Positions 9,731-19,258 of a stretch of 64,000 bases of DNA are shown here, one piece after another; position 1 is the first letter of the stretch, and each line of letters starts with the position of its first letter. This DNA comes from Clostridiaceae bacterium M8S5 (GTDB taxonomy: Bacteria; Bacillota; Clostridia; Tissierellales; MCWD3). Below the pieces are notes generated by a model that saw only the letters and a list, made by a program, of their open reading frames with translations, made no database searches and had not been told where the DNA came from. Made by a program: the position numbers and the translations under genes. The stretch is taken from assembly GCA_029227815.1 (NCBI GenBank), contig CP118523.1:1178001-1242000 (forward strand). Reading direction: 5' to 3'.

Positions 9731-12700
9731 ATGAAAAGATACAATCTAACACACCCACAAAAGAGAATTTGGTATACTCATAAGCTGTATGAGGGAATAC
9801 CCCTCAATAATATAGGGGGTAGCCTTGCAATATATGAAAATCTAGATGTAGAAGCTATGAAACGGGCTATTAATAAAGTAATACAAATAAATGATGCAAT
9901 TAGGTTGAGGATAGTAGAAGAGGATGATATAAAACAGTATGTAGCAAAATACGAATACGAGTACATTAATTATGTTGATTTCACGAAAGAAGAAAGTCCA
10001 CTAGATTCGTACAAATCGTGGGTAAACAGTATATATAAGGCACCATATATACTAGAAAACAATCCGTTATATTATTTTGCAGTATACAAAATAAGTGATA
10101 AACAGATGGGTGTACTAGTAAAATTACACCACATAATAGCAGATGGATACGCTAACTATATGATAATAAAAAAACAGTTAATAGATATATATAATAGCAT
10201 TGTAGATAGCAATAATTATGAAACAAAAGCAATGTCGTATATAGATTTTATTGAAAAAGAAGATCAATATATAAATAGTGATAAGTTTCTTAAAAACAAA
10301 GCGTTTTGGGATAGCAAAATAAAAAATATATCAGAGGAATTTTTACAGAAGATTTCAAGAAATGTAAAAGCAAATAGATTAGAGTTACCTTTAGGAGATA
10401 TAGAAAACAAAGTATTAAAGAACTTTATTGATAATAAATATTCGTTACTTGAAGTGTTTACTGGATTACTTGGAATATATCTATATAAAACTACCAATAA
10501 AGAAGTTATAACGATTGGAATGCCTGTACTCAATAGGTCTGGGTTTAAAGATAAAAGCACAGTGGGTATGTTCGTAAGTACCATGCCATTTATCTTTAGA
10601 GTAGATAAAACTTTGTCTTTTAGTGATTACTTGATTCAAATAAGAAAAGAATTAAAGAGACATTTTAGAAATCAAAAATATCCTTATGATATTATGGTGA
10701 AAGATAGTAAAATCACTGAACATGGCTATGATGGATTGTTTAATATCAGCCTAAATTATTATAATATCTTGCAAGAAGAATCAATGGATGGATTGAAGTT
10801 TAAATTACTAGAAGCATTTAATGGATATCAGGCATATGACATGCAAATAATAATTAAACAGTATGAAAATATAAGTATATGTGTTGATTACAAAGTAGAT
10901 AAATACAAAAAATCATATATAAAAGAGATGTTTAGTGTACTAACATACATATTAGAGCAAGTAGATAATGATAATTTAAATATAAGAGATATAAAACTAG
11001 TAAATGATGAAAGCAAATTTATAAAACTCACAAAAAGTTCATATCCAAAAGAAAAGTCAATAATAAAACTCTTTGAAGAACAAACATTAAAAACACCTCA
11101 TAGCACAGCAATAATAGATAAAGAAAGAACTTTAAATTACAAAGAACTAAATCAAAAAGCAAGCAAAATAGCTAGCTATCTATCAAGTAAAGGTATTAAA
11201 AAAAGAGATGTTATCGTTATAATGGGAAGACATCAAGCAGAGCTAATAGTATCTATTTTAGGAGTATTAAAACTTGGAGCAGTTTATTTACCAATAGATT
11301 ATAACTATCCTATAGAGAGAATAAAATACATGATAGCAGATTCAGGGGCAAAGCTTATATTATCTAATGTAGACACAGATAAGAATTTTGGGATAGACGC
11401 TATAGATATAAAGGAGATTTTGAAGAATCAGCCTAATAAAGATTTTAATACAGATACTACATCAAAAGATTTAGCCTATATTATTTATACATCAGGTACT
11501 ACAGGCAAGCCTAAAGGAGTAATGATAAATAATCAAAGCTTAATAAACTATATAACATTTGCAGCTAAAAACTATTTAGATAAAGATAAAAAAGAAGTAT
11601 TTGCATTTTATTCTTCTATAGCATTTGATTTAACTATCACATCGTTGTTTACTCCGTTAATATCTGGTAACCAGATAGCTGTATATGATGAATTAGATAA
11701 CGAATATTCTTTATTAAAAATATTTGAAGATAAAATAGCAACAGTCATAAAACTTACTCCGTCACATTTAGCTATAGTGAATATATATGATATAAAAAGC
11801 TCCTCAATTAAAAAGATGATAGTTGGTGGAGAAGATTTAAAGTCAGATTTAGCCCATCAAATAAGTGAAAAATTTGATCATAAAATAGAAATATACAATG
11901 AATATGGTCCTACAGAAGCTACAGTAGGATGTATGATCTATAAATATAAACAAGAAGATAAGGCAGATTCTGTTCCTATAGGGACAGCTATTGATAATGT
12001 TAATGTGTATGTACTTAATGAAGAGTTAAATATAGTGCCAAAAGGAGTAGTAGGTCAAATATATGTGTCAGGAGATTGTTTATCTAGTGGATATTTAAAC
12101 AAGCCTCTTATAACACGAGATAGATTTATTGACAGTCCATTTGAAAAGGGGAAACTGTTATATAAGACTGGAGATTTAGCTAAGTATCTAGAGGATGGTA
12201 ACATTATTTATAGTAAAAGAATAGACAACCAGGTAAAGCTTAGAGGATTCAGAATAGAATTAGAGGAAATACAGCAGTGTTTAATGCAAAATAAAAACAT
12301 TAAGCAGGCTATAGCATTAATAATAAATAATAATATAACAGCTTTCGTGGTTGCTGATGACTATAATGATACAGAAATCATAAAAACTCTCAAAGAATAT
12401 ATACCAGAATATATGATACCTAAGCAGATAATAAATCTTGAGAGTTTACCGTTAACTATTAATGGAAAAATAGATACAAAGGCATTAACTAAATATAATA
12501 TAAAGTCTTTATCTGATGCAAATATTTCATACAATAGTAATCTAGAAAAAACGCTTTTAGACATTATAAAAGAAATAATGGATATAGAAGTTACTATAGA
12601 AGATAATTACTACCAGATTGGTGGAGATTCAATAAAAGCAATACAAATCTCCTCAAAATTAAGAGCAAGAGGATATAGTTTAAGGCCAAAAGATATGCTT

Positions 12701-14113
12701 GAAAATGGTTTGATAAAAGACATAGCACTAAAAATAAAGCCTCTAAATGAAGAAATATATATAGAGCAGGGATTGGCTAGAGGAAAAGTAGAAAAAACCC
12801 CGATATTACATTGGTTTTTCAATAATAAATTTGAAGATATAAATCATTACAATCAGATTCTAGCTGTAAGGCTAGATAAGCCTCAAAGCAATGATAAAAT
12901 AATAAAAGTAATCAAAGAAATAATAAAAACTCATGATTCATTTAGGATAAATTATGATAAACATAGAGATTCACTTTATTATAACAACAATGTAATAGAT
13001 GATGATATGGTGTATCAATACAATATGGTACATATGCCTAGTAGCAATCATTCCAATGAAATAAATAAGAGGATAAATGGTTTAAACTCTAGTTTTAATA
13101 TTGAAAAAGGTGCATTAATTAGAGTCGGAGTTTTTGATATAAAAGAGAATGAACAAATTGTGTATTTTATAGTTCATCATATGGCAATAGATGGGGTGTC
13201 GTTTAGAATATTAATAGAAGATTTTTTTGATGGGCTTAATCAACTAAATACTAAACAAACAGTCAAGTTACCTAGCAAGACTCATTCATATCAAAGATGG
13301 GCAAAGGAGCTAATAAGGTACAAAGATAACCAGATTAACGAGAATCTTGAATATTGGAAAGATATAAAGATAGAAAAACCACAAAACTACCATAAACAAA
13401 TAGTAAATAGTGTGCAGAGAGTTTATGACAACATAAAAACAAAGGATTTAATAGAAGGAACAAGCGACATATATTCAATGAATGTAAAAGAGGTGTTAAT
13501 ATCAGCACTAGTTATGGCATTAGCAAAAAAGGATCAGAAAGATGAGGTATTAATAGAGCTAGAAGGGCATGGTAGAGAAGATATAGAAGAATTAGATATC
13601 TCAAGAACTATAGGATGGTTCACTACTATGTATCCAGTGTGTTTTAAAATGAAGCAAAGTAGCATAAAAGACGCGCTCAGATCTTTAAAAGAACAAATAA
13701 GAAGTATACCTAAAAACGGATTTGATTATAGCATAAATAGATACTTAACAGAAAATGAAGTAGATAATAATAGATGTACCAGACTTAACTATCTAGGTGA
13801 TTTTGATAACGAGTTAAAAGAGTTTGATGTTTATGATTGGGGATTAAGTATAAGTGATAATAATCATTTAACGTCAATGATGGATGTAGACATAATAAAA
13901 ATCAATGGAGAGCTACAAATAAAAATGACCTTTAATAGTGAAGAAATAACATCTCAGCAAGCTGATAAATTACTAAATAATTATATTTTAAAGCTTGATG
14001 AGATATCAAAAGAATGTAAAGATAAAGACACGCGAGAATTCACACCATCAGATTTCGATTCTGTAGACATATCTCAAGATGATTTAGATTTATTGTTTAG
14101 TGATGCAGATTAG
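9731..14113 (+). CDS. Single-module NRPS, C-A-T-E, predicted D-Asn
   Basis: A 1460-residue protein with a condensation domain (HHIIADG from residue 133), adenylation domain (SGTTG near 587), carrier domain (GGDS, Ser967) and epimerization domain (HHMAIDGVSFRIL from 1149, plus EGHGRED, ISRTIGWF and NYLGDF motifs). The N-terminal C domain (PQKRIWYT, NDAIRLR) resembles the starter C domain of surfactin synthetase SrfAA that loads a fatty acid, rather than the RHE-type elongation domains of the neighbouring gene. The A-domain code read by eye is D-L-T-K-I-G-E-V-G, the known Asn code. It ends EFTPSDF plus an acidic tail DDLDLLFSDAD, as expected of a donor docking peptide. Inference: it starts the chain as N-acyl-D-Asn although it is encoded last. 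Confidence 0.95.
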   Translation: MKRYNLTHPQKRIWYTHKLYEGIPLNNIGGSLAIYENLDVEAMKRAINKVIQINDAIRLRIVEEDDIKQYVAKYEYEYINYVDFTKEESPLDSYKSWVNSIYKAPYILENNPLYYFAVYKISDKQMGVLVKLHHIIADGYANYMIIKKQLIDIYNSIVDSNNYETKAMSYIDFIEKEDQYINSDKFLKNKAFWDSKIKNISEEFLQKISRNVKANRLELPLGDIENKVLKNFIDNKYSLLEVFTGLLGIYLYKTTNKEVITIGMPVLNRSGFKDKSTVGMFVSTMPFIFRVDKTLSFSDYLIQIRKELKRHFRNQKYPYDIMVKDSKITEHGYDGLFNISLNYYNILQEESMDGLKFKLLEAFNGYQAYDMQIIIKQYENISICVDYKVDKYKKSYIKEMFSVLTYILEQVDNDNLNIRDIKLVNDESKFIKLTKSSYPKEKSIIKLFEEQTLKTPHSTAIIDKERTLNYKELNQKASKIASYLSSKGIKKRDVIVIMGRHQAELIVSILGVLKLGAVYLPIDYNYPIERIKYMIADSGAKLILSNVDTDKNFGIDAIDIKEILKNQPNKDFNTDTTSKDLAYIIYTSGTTGKPKGVMINNQSLINYITFAAKNYLDKDKKEVFAFYSSIAFDLTITSLFTPLISGNQIAVYDELDNEYSLLKIFEDKIATVIKLTPSHLAIVNIYDIKSSSIKKMIVGGEDLKSDLAHQISEKFDHKIEIYNEYGPTEATVGCMIYKYKQEDKADSVPIGTAIDNVNVYVLNEELNIVPKGVVGQIYVSGDCLSSGYLNKPLITRDRFIDSPFEKGKLLYKTGDLAKYLEDGNIIYSKRIDNQVKLRGFRIELEEIQQCLMQNKNIKQAIALIINNNITAFVVADDYNDTEIIKTLKEYIPEYMIPKQIINLESLPLTINGKIDTKALTKYNIKSLSDANISYNSNLEKTLLDIIKEIMDIEVTIEDNYYQIGGDSIKAIQISSKLRARGYSLRPKDMLENGLIKDIALKIKPLNEEIYIEQGLARGKVEKTPILHWFFNNKFEDINHYNQILAVRLDKPQSNDKIIKVIKEIIKTHDSFRINYDKHRDSLYYNNNVIDDDMVYQYNMVHMPSSNHSNEINKRINGLNSSFNIEKGALIRVGVFDIKENEQIVYFIVHHMAIDGVSFRILIEDFFDGLNQLNTKQTVKLPSKTHSYQRWAKELIRYKDNQINENLEYWKDIKIEKPQNYHKQIVNSVQRVYDNIKTKDLIEGTSDIYSMNVKEVLISALVMALAKKDQKDEVLIELEGHGREDIEELDISRTIGWFTTMYPVCFKMKQSSIKDALRSLKEQIRSIPKNGFDYSINRYLTENEVDNNRCTRLNYLGDFDNELKEFDVYDWGLSISDNNHLTSMMDVDIIKINGELQIKMTFNSEEITSQQADKLLNNYILKLDEISKECKDKDTREFTPSDFDSVDISQDDLDLLFSDAD

Positions 14114-14197
14114 GGAGTATTTAAAAAGTCATCTAAAGTAACTACGTCAGTAACAATTTGCTATATATATGACACATATTTAGAGAGGTAAGTATAG

Positions 14198-14899
14198 ATG
14201 AGAAAAATAGAGGTACATTTAGTTAAAATCAATGATGATATAGACTATAATATAATAAACACATTAGTCAAATTAGTATCTAAAGAAAAAGCAAATAAAA
14301 TATACAAATACAAGTTTAAGAAAGATCAGATAAGATCAGTGGCAGCAGATGTACTAATAAGGGATATCATTAGTAACAAATTAGATATCAAAAATACCGA
14401 TATAGAATTTGGATACAATAAATATTCAAAGCCATTTCCTAAAAACTTAGACTTACATTTTAATATTTCTCATTCAGGAGATTATGTAGTAGGGTTAGTA
14501 GATAAAGAGCCTGTTGGAATTGACATAGAGTTAATAAAGCCACTTAAAGATAAGATGTCTATAGCTAAATCGTTTTTTAGCGTAGATGAATTTAAATGGC
14601 TAGAAAATAAAACTGAAGGAAAAAGATTAAAAGAATTTTATAAAATATGGACTGCAAAAGAGAGCTATGTAAAACTCCTTGGAATCGGTCTATCTAAAAA
14701 ATCAAAATCATTTACAACACATTTCTCAGATGTGATAACTATATATGATGAAGAAAATCATAAAGAAAGTTACTGTTATCAAAAATTGATAGAAGATAAG
14801 TATTACTTAACAGTATGCTTACAAAAAAAAGTAGATAATATTGAATTTAAGACAAGCAACCTACTTGACAAATATATGAAATATAGTAAACTAAAGTAA
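14198..14899 (+). CDS. sfp: 4'-phosphopantetheinyl transferase, Sfp type
   Basis: A 233-residue enzyme that transfers 4'-phosphopantetheine from CoA to the carrier-domain serines of the NRPSs, making them active. Family motifs are clear: VGIDIELIKP (Mg-binding Asp and Glu), FFSVDEF and the WTAKESYVKLLG signature. The length fits Sfp (about 224). It starts at ATG behind AGAGAGGTAAG, 84 bp after the NRPS stop, and belongs to the same cluster. Nothing is visibly missing. Confidence 0.95.
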   Translation: MRKIEVHLVKINDDIDYNIINTLVKLVSKEKANKIYKYKFKKDQIRSVAADVLIRDIISNKLDIKNTDIEFGYNKYSKPFPKNLDLHFNISHSGDYVVGLVDKEPVGIDIELIKPLKDKMSIAKSFFSVDEFKWLENKTEGKRLKEFYKIWTAKESYVKLLGIGLSKKSKSFTTHFSDVITIYDEENHKESYCYQKLIEDKYYLTVCLQKKVDNIEFKTSNLLDKYMKYSKLK

Positions 14900-14943
14900 A
14901 AGGAACTATTTGTACTAACAAAATTTAAGGCAAAGGTGATTAA

Positions 14944-15564
14944 ATGAATGATAGTTTAATATTAAAAATAAGTAATGCTTTAGAACACATGAATGCAAAT
15001 AGTAGGAACTTATCATCTTTGAAAAAATGGACAAAAAAACTTAGAGACATAAATCAGTCACTAAATAACACAAAGCTTTATGATGAGATAAATGATGTGA
15101 TTTCATCATGTGAAGAAGCTATAGCAACAAAAGACGTATATGTAAGAGAGGGCATAATATCTACTCAATATAAAAAAACAAAAGCTATAATGAAATCTAT
15201 TTTGCAAGATGAGTTATCTAAACTTCAAAGAGAATTAGAAGAAAGGAATATTGAAGATTTTTGTATTGAGAAAAACAATGGGTATGAGGTAATATTAAAA
15301 GGAAGCTTTGATTTATCATATTATCATGAACTTGAGATTATATTTAAAGATGTACAGTTTATGATATGTCCTTGTCAGATTTTTAGCGTAAACAACCTCA
15401 GATTAGCAACAAAGGAAGAAATAAAAAATATAACGAATGTTTCAGAAGGATACGAAACCCAAGGTTTTGTGATAGTATTAGAGCATACGTTATGGAATGA
15501 AAAATACTTTATAATAGCCAATGAGGTTAAAACTAAATGGAAGACAGTAAAGTACTATAATTGA
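14944..15564 (+). CDS. Unknown protein at the end of the NRPS cluster
   Basis: A 206-residue protein of no family I recognise. The first half is rich in Lys, Glu and Asn and predicted helical (probable coiled coil around residues 85-100). The second half alternates hydrophobic residues as in beta strands and carries a CPCQIF motif. No signal peptide or membrane segment. It starts at ATG behind AAGGTGATTAA, 44 bp after the phosphopantetheinyl transferase gene, and is followed by a hairpin, so it is probably the last gene of the NRPS transcript. A link to product, immunity or regulation is possible only by location. Confidence 0.8.
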   Translation: MNDSLILKISNALEHMNANSRNLSSLKKWTKKLRDINQSLNNTKLYDEINDVISSCEEAIATKDVYVREGIISTQYKKTKAIMKSILQDELSKLQRELEERNIEDFCIEKNNGYEVILKGSFDLSYYHELEIIFKDVQFMICPCQIFSVNNLRLATKEEIKNITNVSEGYETQGFVIVLEHTLWNEKYFIIANEVKTKWKTVKYYN

Positions 15565-15581
15565 TATTAAAGTTGTATAAA

Positions 15582-15611
15582 AATGGAGGTTGCCTATATC
15601 GTACCTCCATT
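15582..15611 (+). terminator. Hairpin closing the NRPS gene set
   Basis: A perfect 9-bp stem (AATGGAGGT at 15582-15590, complement at 15603-15611) with a 12-nt loop, starting 17 bp after the stop codon. The following sequence is only moderately U-rich, so termination strength is uncertain. Confidence 0.6.
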
Positions 15612-15703
15612 ATTTAATGGTTGTTAAGAAGAGAGGTCTCAAAAAGTGACATTCTAGTGTTAATGTGTTTTTATGTTGGCTTTTATAAAACCATAAGTAA
15701 GCC

Positions 15704-15760
15704 TTGACACTTATATAGAATTGTATTATTATTTAGTCAAGGTACGTACCACAGTACAAC
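15704..15760 (+). promoter_or_regulatory. Promoter and probable operator of the gntR gene
   Basis: TTGACA (15704-15709), 17-bp spacer, TATTAT (15727-15732). Nine bp downstream lies the palindrome GGTACGTACC (15741-15750) followed by ACAGTACAAC. Nearly the same string, TACGTACCACA, sits at the same place behind the promoter of the following operon, so the GntR protein probably represses both genes by binding here. Confidence 0.8.
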
Positions 15761-15791
15761 AATAATAGTTAGTTATAGATGAGGTGTTATA

Positions 15792-16520
15792 ATGCCAGAG
15801 ATTATAAAAGGTGATAGAGTTCCTTTATATTATCAACTTATGGATATTATTATAGATGATATAAATAACGGAAAATATAAAGAAAATGACAAACTGCCAT
15901 CAGAAAGAGAACTGTGTCAAGTATATGATATTTCTCGTGCTACTGTAAGGCAAACCATATTAGAGCTAGAAAAAGAAGGATATGTATACAAACAACATGG
16001 TAAAGGGACTTTTGTGTCAGGAGAAAGGTTCAAGCAAGATTTATTAAAAATATATAGTTTTACTGAAGAGATGAAAAAGCTTGGCAAAAAACCTTTTACA
16101 AAAGTGTTAGATTTTGCAGTAGTAAGGCTAAACGAGAGAATGGCCAATAAGATGAATATGAAAGAAGGAAGTAAAGTATATAAGATAAAGAGATTAAGGC
16201 TTGCTGGAGAAAAGCCTATGATGGTAGAAACGAGCTATATACCATATGATAGATTTATGGGATTAAAGAAAGAAGACTTAGAACAAGAAGCTATGTACGA
16301 TATATTTATAAAAAGATATAATGCAGTATTTACTAAGGCAGAAGAGAGTTTTAGACCAGTGTTAACTAGAGAAGAAGAAGCTAAACTTTTGAAAAATGTA
16401 GTGGATTCGCCTAGTATGATGGTAGAGAGAATAACTTTTGAGGGGAATAATATCATAGAGTACACAGTAAGTATAGCAAGAGGGGATAAATTTAAATATA
16501 GAGTAGTGTTAGAAAAATAA
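15792..16520 (+). CDS. GntR-family (HutC/UTRA) repressor of the aminosugar operon
   Basis: A 242-residue regulator. Residues 1-75 form the winged helix-turn-helix (PLYYQLMDII, LPSERELCQVYDISRATVRQTI, KGTFVS). Residues 95-235 match the UTRA effector-binding fold (KVYKIKRLRLAGEKPMMVETSYIP), which in this subfamily usually binds a phosphorylated sugar. It is transcribed from its own promoter just upstream of the PTS operon and both promoters share an operator-like sequence, so autoregulation and control of the operon are likely. By context the effector would be a GalNAc- or galactosamine-derived phosphate. It could equally be called NagR or AgaR-like; the true E. coli AgaR is a DeoR-family protein. 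Confidence 0.93.
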   Translation: MPEIIKGDRVPLYYQLMDIIIDDINNGKYKENDKLPSERELCQVYDISRATVRQTILELEKEGYVYKQHGKGTFVSGERFKQDLLKIYSFTEEMKKLGKKPFTKVLDFAVVRLNERMANKMNMKEGSKVYKIKRLRLAGEKPMMVETSYIPYDRFMGLKKEDLEQEAMYDIFIKRYNAVFTKAEESFRPVLTREEEAKLLKNVVDSPSMMVERITFEGNNIIEYTVSIARGDKFKYRVVLEK

Positions 16521-16527
16521 ATTAACA

Positions 16528-16590
16528 TTGACATATAATAAGAACTAGGGTAAAATTAAAACAACTGATACGTACCACATGACAACATGA
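16528..16590 (+). promoter_or_regulatory. Promoter and operator of the aminosugar operon
   Basis: TTGACA (16528-16533), 17-bp spacer, TAAAAT (16551-16556), then TACGTACCACATGACAAC from 16569. This shares TACGTACCACA and the ACAAC end with the site ahead of gntR. A weaker copy (GACCACATGATGACAT) lies at about 16662-16677, close to the first gene. Confidence 0.78.
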
Positions 16591-16703
16591 CAGTAAGTTT
16601 GACAAAAAATGAGTAATCTAAGTAAAAACAATAATATGTATTTTTTTAATCAAACTCATAATGACCACATGATGACATAATCATCACTTAAGGAGGAAAT
16701 GAA

Positions 16704-17876
16704 ATGGAGTTTATAGGATATTCTGATAATAAATTAGACAAATTGGGTGCTAAAATAACTGCGTGTGAGATTTGTAATCAGCCTCAAATATGGAGAGATA
16801 CATTTCAGAAAATAAAAGACAACAAAAGTATCATAAAAAAATTTTTAGACAGAGCACTTGAGCATAAAGATACTAGAATAATTTTAACAGGGGCTGGGAG
16901 TTCAGCGTTTGTTGGAGAAAGTGTAGCATTGTATTTAAATAGCGTATTAGATTATAAAGTAGAAACTATCGAATCAACAGATATTGTATCACATCCAGAG
17001 TATTATTTAAAAAAGGATGTACCAACGCTATTAATATCTTGTGCAAGGTCTGGTAATAGTCCAGAAAGTGTAGCAACAGCTAAATTAGCAGAACAAATAA
17101 TTGACAATCTATACCACTTAGCACTTACTTGTAATGAAGAAGGTGAATTAGCTAAATTCTGCAACAGCAAGAATGATTTAGTTTTATTGATGCCAGAGGA
17201 ATCTAATGACAAAGGTTTTGCGATGACAGGTAGTTTTACAGCAATGGTATTAGCAAGTTTGCTAATATTTAATTTAGAAAAGCTAGATATATTTAAAGAA
17301 CATATAAATAGGGTAGCAGATCTAGGAGATAGGATACTAAATGATAGTGTGGATATATTAAAAGAATTATCTATGCAAGATGTTGATAGAATAGTGTATT
17401 TGGGCTCAGGTGGAATGAAAGGGTTAGCAAGAGAATCAGCACTAAAAGTGCTAGAGTTAACAAGTGGACAGATAGCTACAACATATGATTCATGTTTAGG
17501 ATTTAGACATGGTCCAAAATCAATCGTAAATGATAAAACACTATTGATAATATATTTATCAAACGATAGCTATGCAAGAAAATATGAAATGGATTTTCTA
17601 GAGGAGATATCTAATCAAAAAGGTGATCACAAAATCCTGTCTATAACAGGATATGAAGATGATGTAGTCAGAAACAATAGTGACTATTATATAAGCATAG
17701 ATAGTGACAAAAAAGAATATGAAGACGACATATTTTTACTGTTTGACTATATATTGAATGCTCAGATGCTAGCTGTGTATCAAAGTATAAAACTTGGTGT
17801 TAAGGCGGATGATCCAAGTCCAAGTGGGAACGTTAATAGAGTAGTTAAAGGTGTTATAATACATGAATACAAGTAA
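16704..17876 (+). CDS. agaS: AgaS-like SIS-domain sugar-phosphate deaminase/isomerase
   Basis: A 390-residue cytoplasmic protein with two SIS domains (GAGSSAFVGES near residues 62-72; GSGGMKGLARESALK near 235). It resembles E. coli AgaS, which converts galactosamine-6-phosphate to tagatose-6-phosphate and ammonia. It is first in the operon, ahead of a mannose-family PTS and a tagatose-type aldolase and kinase, which supports the AgaS role rather than a glucosamine synthase-like one. It starts at ATG behind AAGGAGGAAATG. A related reading would be a deglycase of the FrlB type, but the neighbours favour amino-sugar use. Confidence 0.9.
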   Translation: MEFIGYSDNKLDKLGAKITACEICNQPQIWRDTFQKIKDNKSIIKKFLDRALEHKDTRIILTGAGSSAFVGESVALYLNSVLDYKVETIESTDIVSHPEYYLKKDVPTLLISCARSGNSPESVATAKLAEQIIDNLYHLALTCNEEGELAKFCNSKNDLVLLMPEESNDKGFAMTGSFTAMVLASLLIFNLEKLDIFKEHINRVADLGDRILNDSVDILKELSMQDVDRIVYLGSGGMKGLARESALKVLELTSGQIATTYDSCLGFRHGPKSIVNDKTLLIIYLSNDSYARKYEMDFLEEISNQKGDHKILSITGYEDDVVRNNSDYYISIDSDKKEYEDDIFLLFDYILNAQMLAVYQSIKLGVKADDPSPSGNVNRVVKGVIIHEYK

Positions 17877-17933
17877 TTTGGTGATAATATAATATATTAC
17901 AAAGTCTAATAAAATTAAAGAGAGGTGTTAAAT

Positions 17934-18407
17934 ATGCCAAACATATTATGGACAAGAGTCGACAATAGACTGGTACACGGACAAGTAGGAGTAACATGGG
18001 TAAACTGGTTAGGAGCTAATTTAATAGTAGTGGCAAATGATGAAGTTGCAGAAGATGAAGTACAGCAAAGCTTAATGGACATGGTTGTTCCAAGTACAGT
18101 AGGTACAAGATATTTTACTATTCAAAAAACGATTGATGTAATCCATAAAGCATCAGATGCGCAAAAGATTTTTATAGTTTGTAAAAATCCACAAGATGTT
18201 TTAAGGTTAGTAAAAGGTGGGGTACCAATAGACAAAGTAAATATTGGAAACATGCATTACTCAGAGGGAAAAAAGCAAATATCACCAACAGTTTCAGTAG
18301 ATGAAAATGATATAAATACGTTAAAAGAATTGGATAAACTTGGGGTAAAACTAGATTTAAGAGGAGTACCAGAAGACAAAGGCGTAAACTTGATTGAATT
18401 GTTATAG
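17934..18407 (+). CDS. agaV: PTS EIIB component, mannose/sorbose family (AgaV-like)
   Basis: A 157-residue phosphocarrier of a sugar-uptake PTS. The phosphorylation-site His lies in RVDNRLVHGQV near residue 15, followed by the family pattern VNWLGANLIVVANDEVA. It takes phosphate from EIIA and passes it to the incoming sugar. I use ATG 17934, 7 nt after GAGAGGTG, rather than an earlier in-frame GTG at 17925 that lies inside the ribosome binding site. Confidence 0.93.
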   Translation: MPNILWTRVDNRLVHGQVGVTWVNWLGANLIVVANDEVAEDEVQQSLMDMVVPSTVGTRYFTIQKTIDVIHKASDAQKIFIVCKNPQDVLRLVKGGVPIDKVNIGNMHYSEGKKQISPTVSVDENDINTLKELDKLGVKLDLRGVPEDKGVNLIELL

Positions 18408-18466
18408 AAGTAATATTGTTTAGTACATTATTACTTCTGTAGAAAGAATGTCAAATAAGACATTCT
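18406..18466 (+). repeat. Two intercistronic hairpins between EIIB and EIIC
   Basis: A 10-bp stem (AGAAGTAATA at 18406-18415 with 18429-18438) is followed by an 8-bp stem (AGAATGTC at 18445-18452 with 18459-18466). No strong U-run follows. They probably tune mRNA processing or stability between the genes. Confidence 0.55.
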
Positions 18467-18490
18467 AATATAAAAAAGTGAGGTGTAATT

Positions 18491-19258
18491 ATGTTAATTA
18501 AAGCACTTTTAGTTGCCTTGTGGGCAGGTATAACAGGTATTGACTTATTTAATGGTCTAACTCATATTCACCGACCTGTTGTTACAGGAGTAGTAGTAGG
18601 AATTATATTAGGTGATATGAAAACAGGTTTAATTGCAGGAGGTATGCTAGAGTTAGTATGGATGGGTATGGTTCCACTAGCAGGTGCACAGCCACCAAAT
18701 GTAGTTATAGGTGGTATCATCGGGACATCGTTTGCAATATTGTCTAAGCAAGAGCCAAATGTAGCAGTTAGTATAGCAGTACCATTTGCGTTAGCAGCTC
18801 AAGCAGGTATCACATTACTGTTTACAGCTTTTTCACCAGTAATGCATACAGCAGATAATTATGCAAAGAATGCCAATGGAAAGGGTATAGATAGAATCAA
18901 CTATCTAGGTATAACGATATTATTTATAAGTTATTTTATATGTGCATTCTTACCAGTATATTTTGGAGCAGAGAAAGCAACAGATATAGTAAATCTATTG
19001 CCTGCAACATTTATTGAAGGGTTAAAAGTAGCTGGCGGTATGATGCCTGCAATCGGTTTTGCAATATTACTTAAAATAATGTTAAAGAAAGAATATGTTG
19101 CTTTCTTGATAGTTGGATTTATTTTAGTTACATTCTTAAAACTTTCAATTCTGGCAGTAGCTTTACTAGCAACAGCAATAGCATTATATGACTATTATCA
19201 AAACAAACCTAATGGACCTAAAGCTGGTAATAAGGAGGTTAGAACAGATGGCATCTAA
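18491..19258 (+). CDS. agaW: PTS EIIC component, mannose/sorbose family (AgaW-like)
   Basis: A 255-residue integral membrane protein that forms part of the sugar channel. It shows the EIIC opening (LLVALWAGITGIDLFNGLTHIHRPVV), the VWMGMVPLAGAQPPNVVIGG motif and several hydrophobic segments. Its last 11 bases overlap the start of the EIID gene, as expected for subunits made in fixed ratio. Starts at ATG behind GTGAGGTG. Confidence 0.93.
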   Translation: MLIKALLVALWAGITGIDLFNGLTHIHRPVVTGVVVGIILGDMKTGLIAGGMLELVWMGMVPLAGAQPPNVVIGGIIGTSFAILSKQEPNVAVSIAVPFALAAQAGITLLFTAFSPVMHTADNYAKNANGKGIDRINYLGITILFISYFICAFLPVYFGAEKATDIVNLLPATFIEGLKVAGGMMPAIGFAILLKIMLKKEYVAFLIVGFILVTFLKLSILAVALLATAIALYDYYQNKPNGPKAGNKEVRTDGI

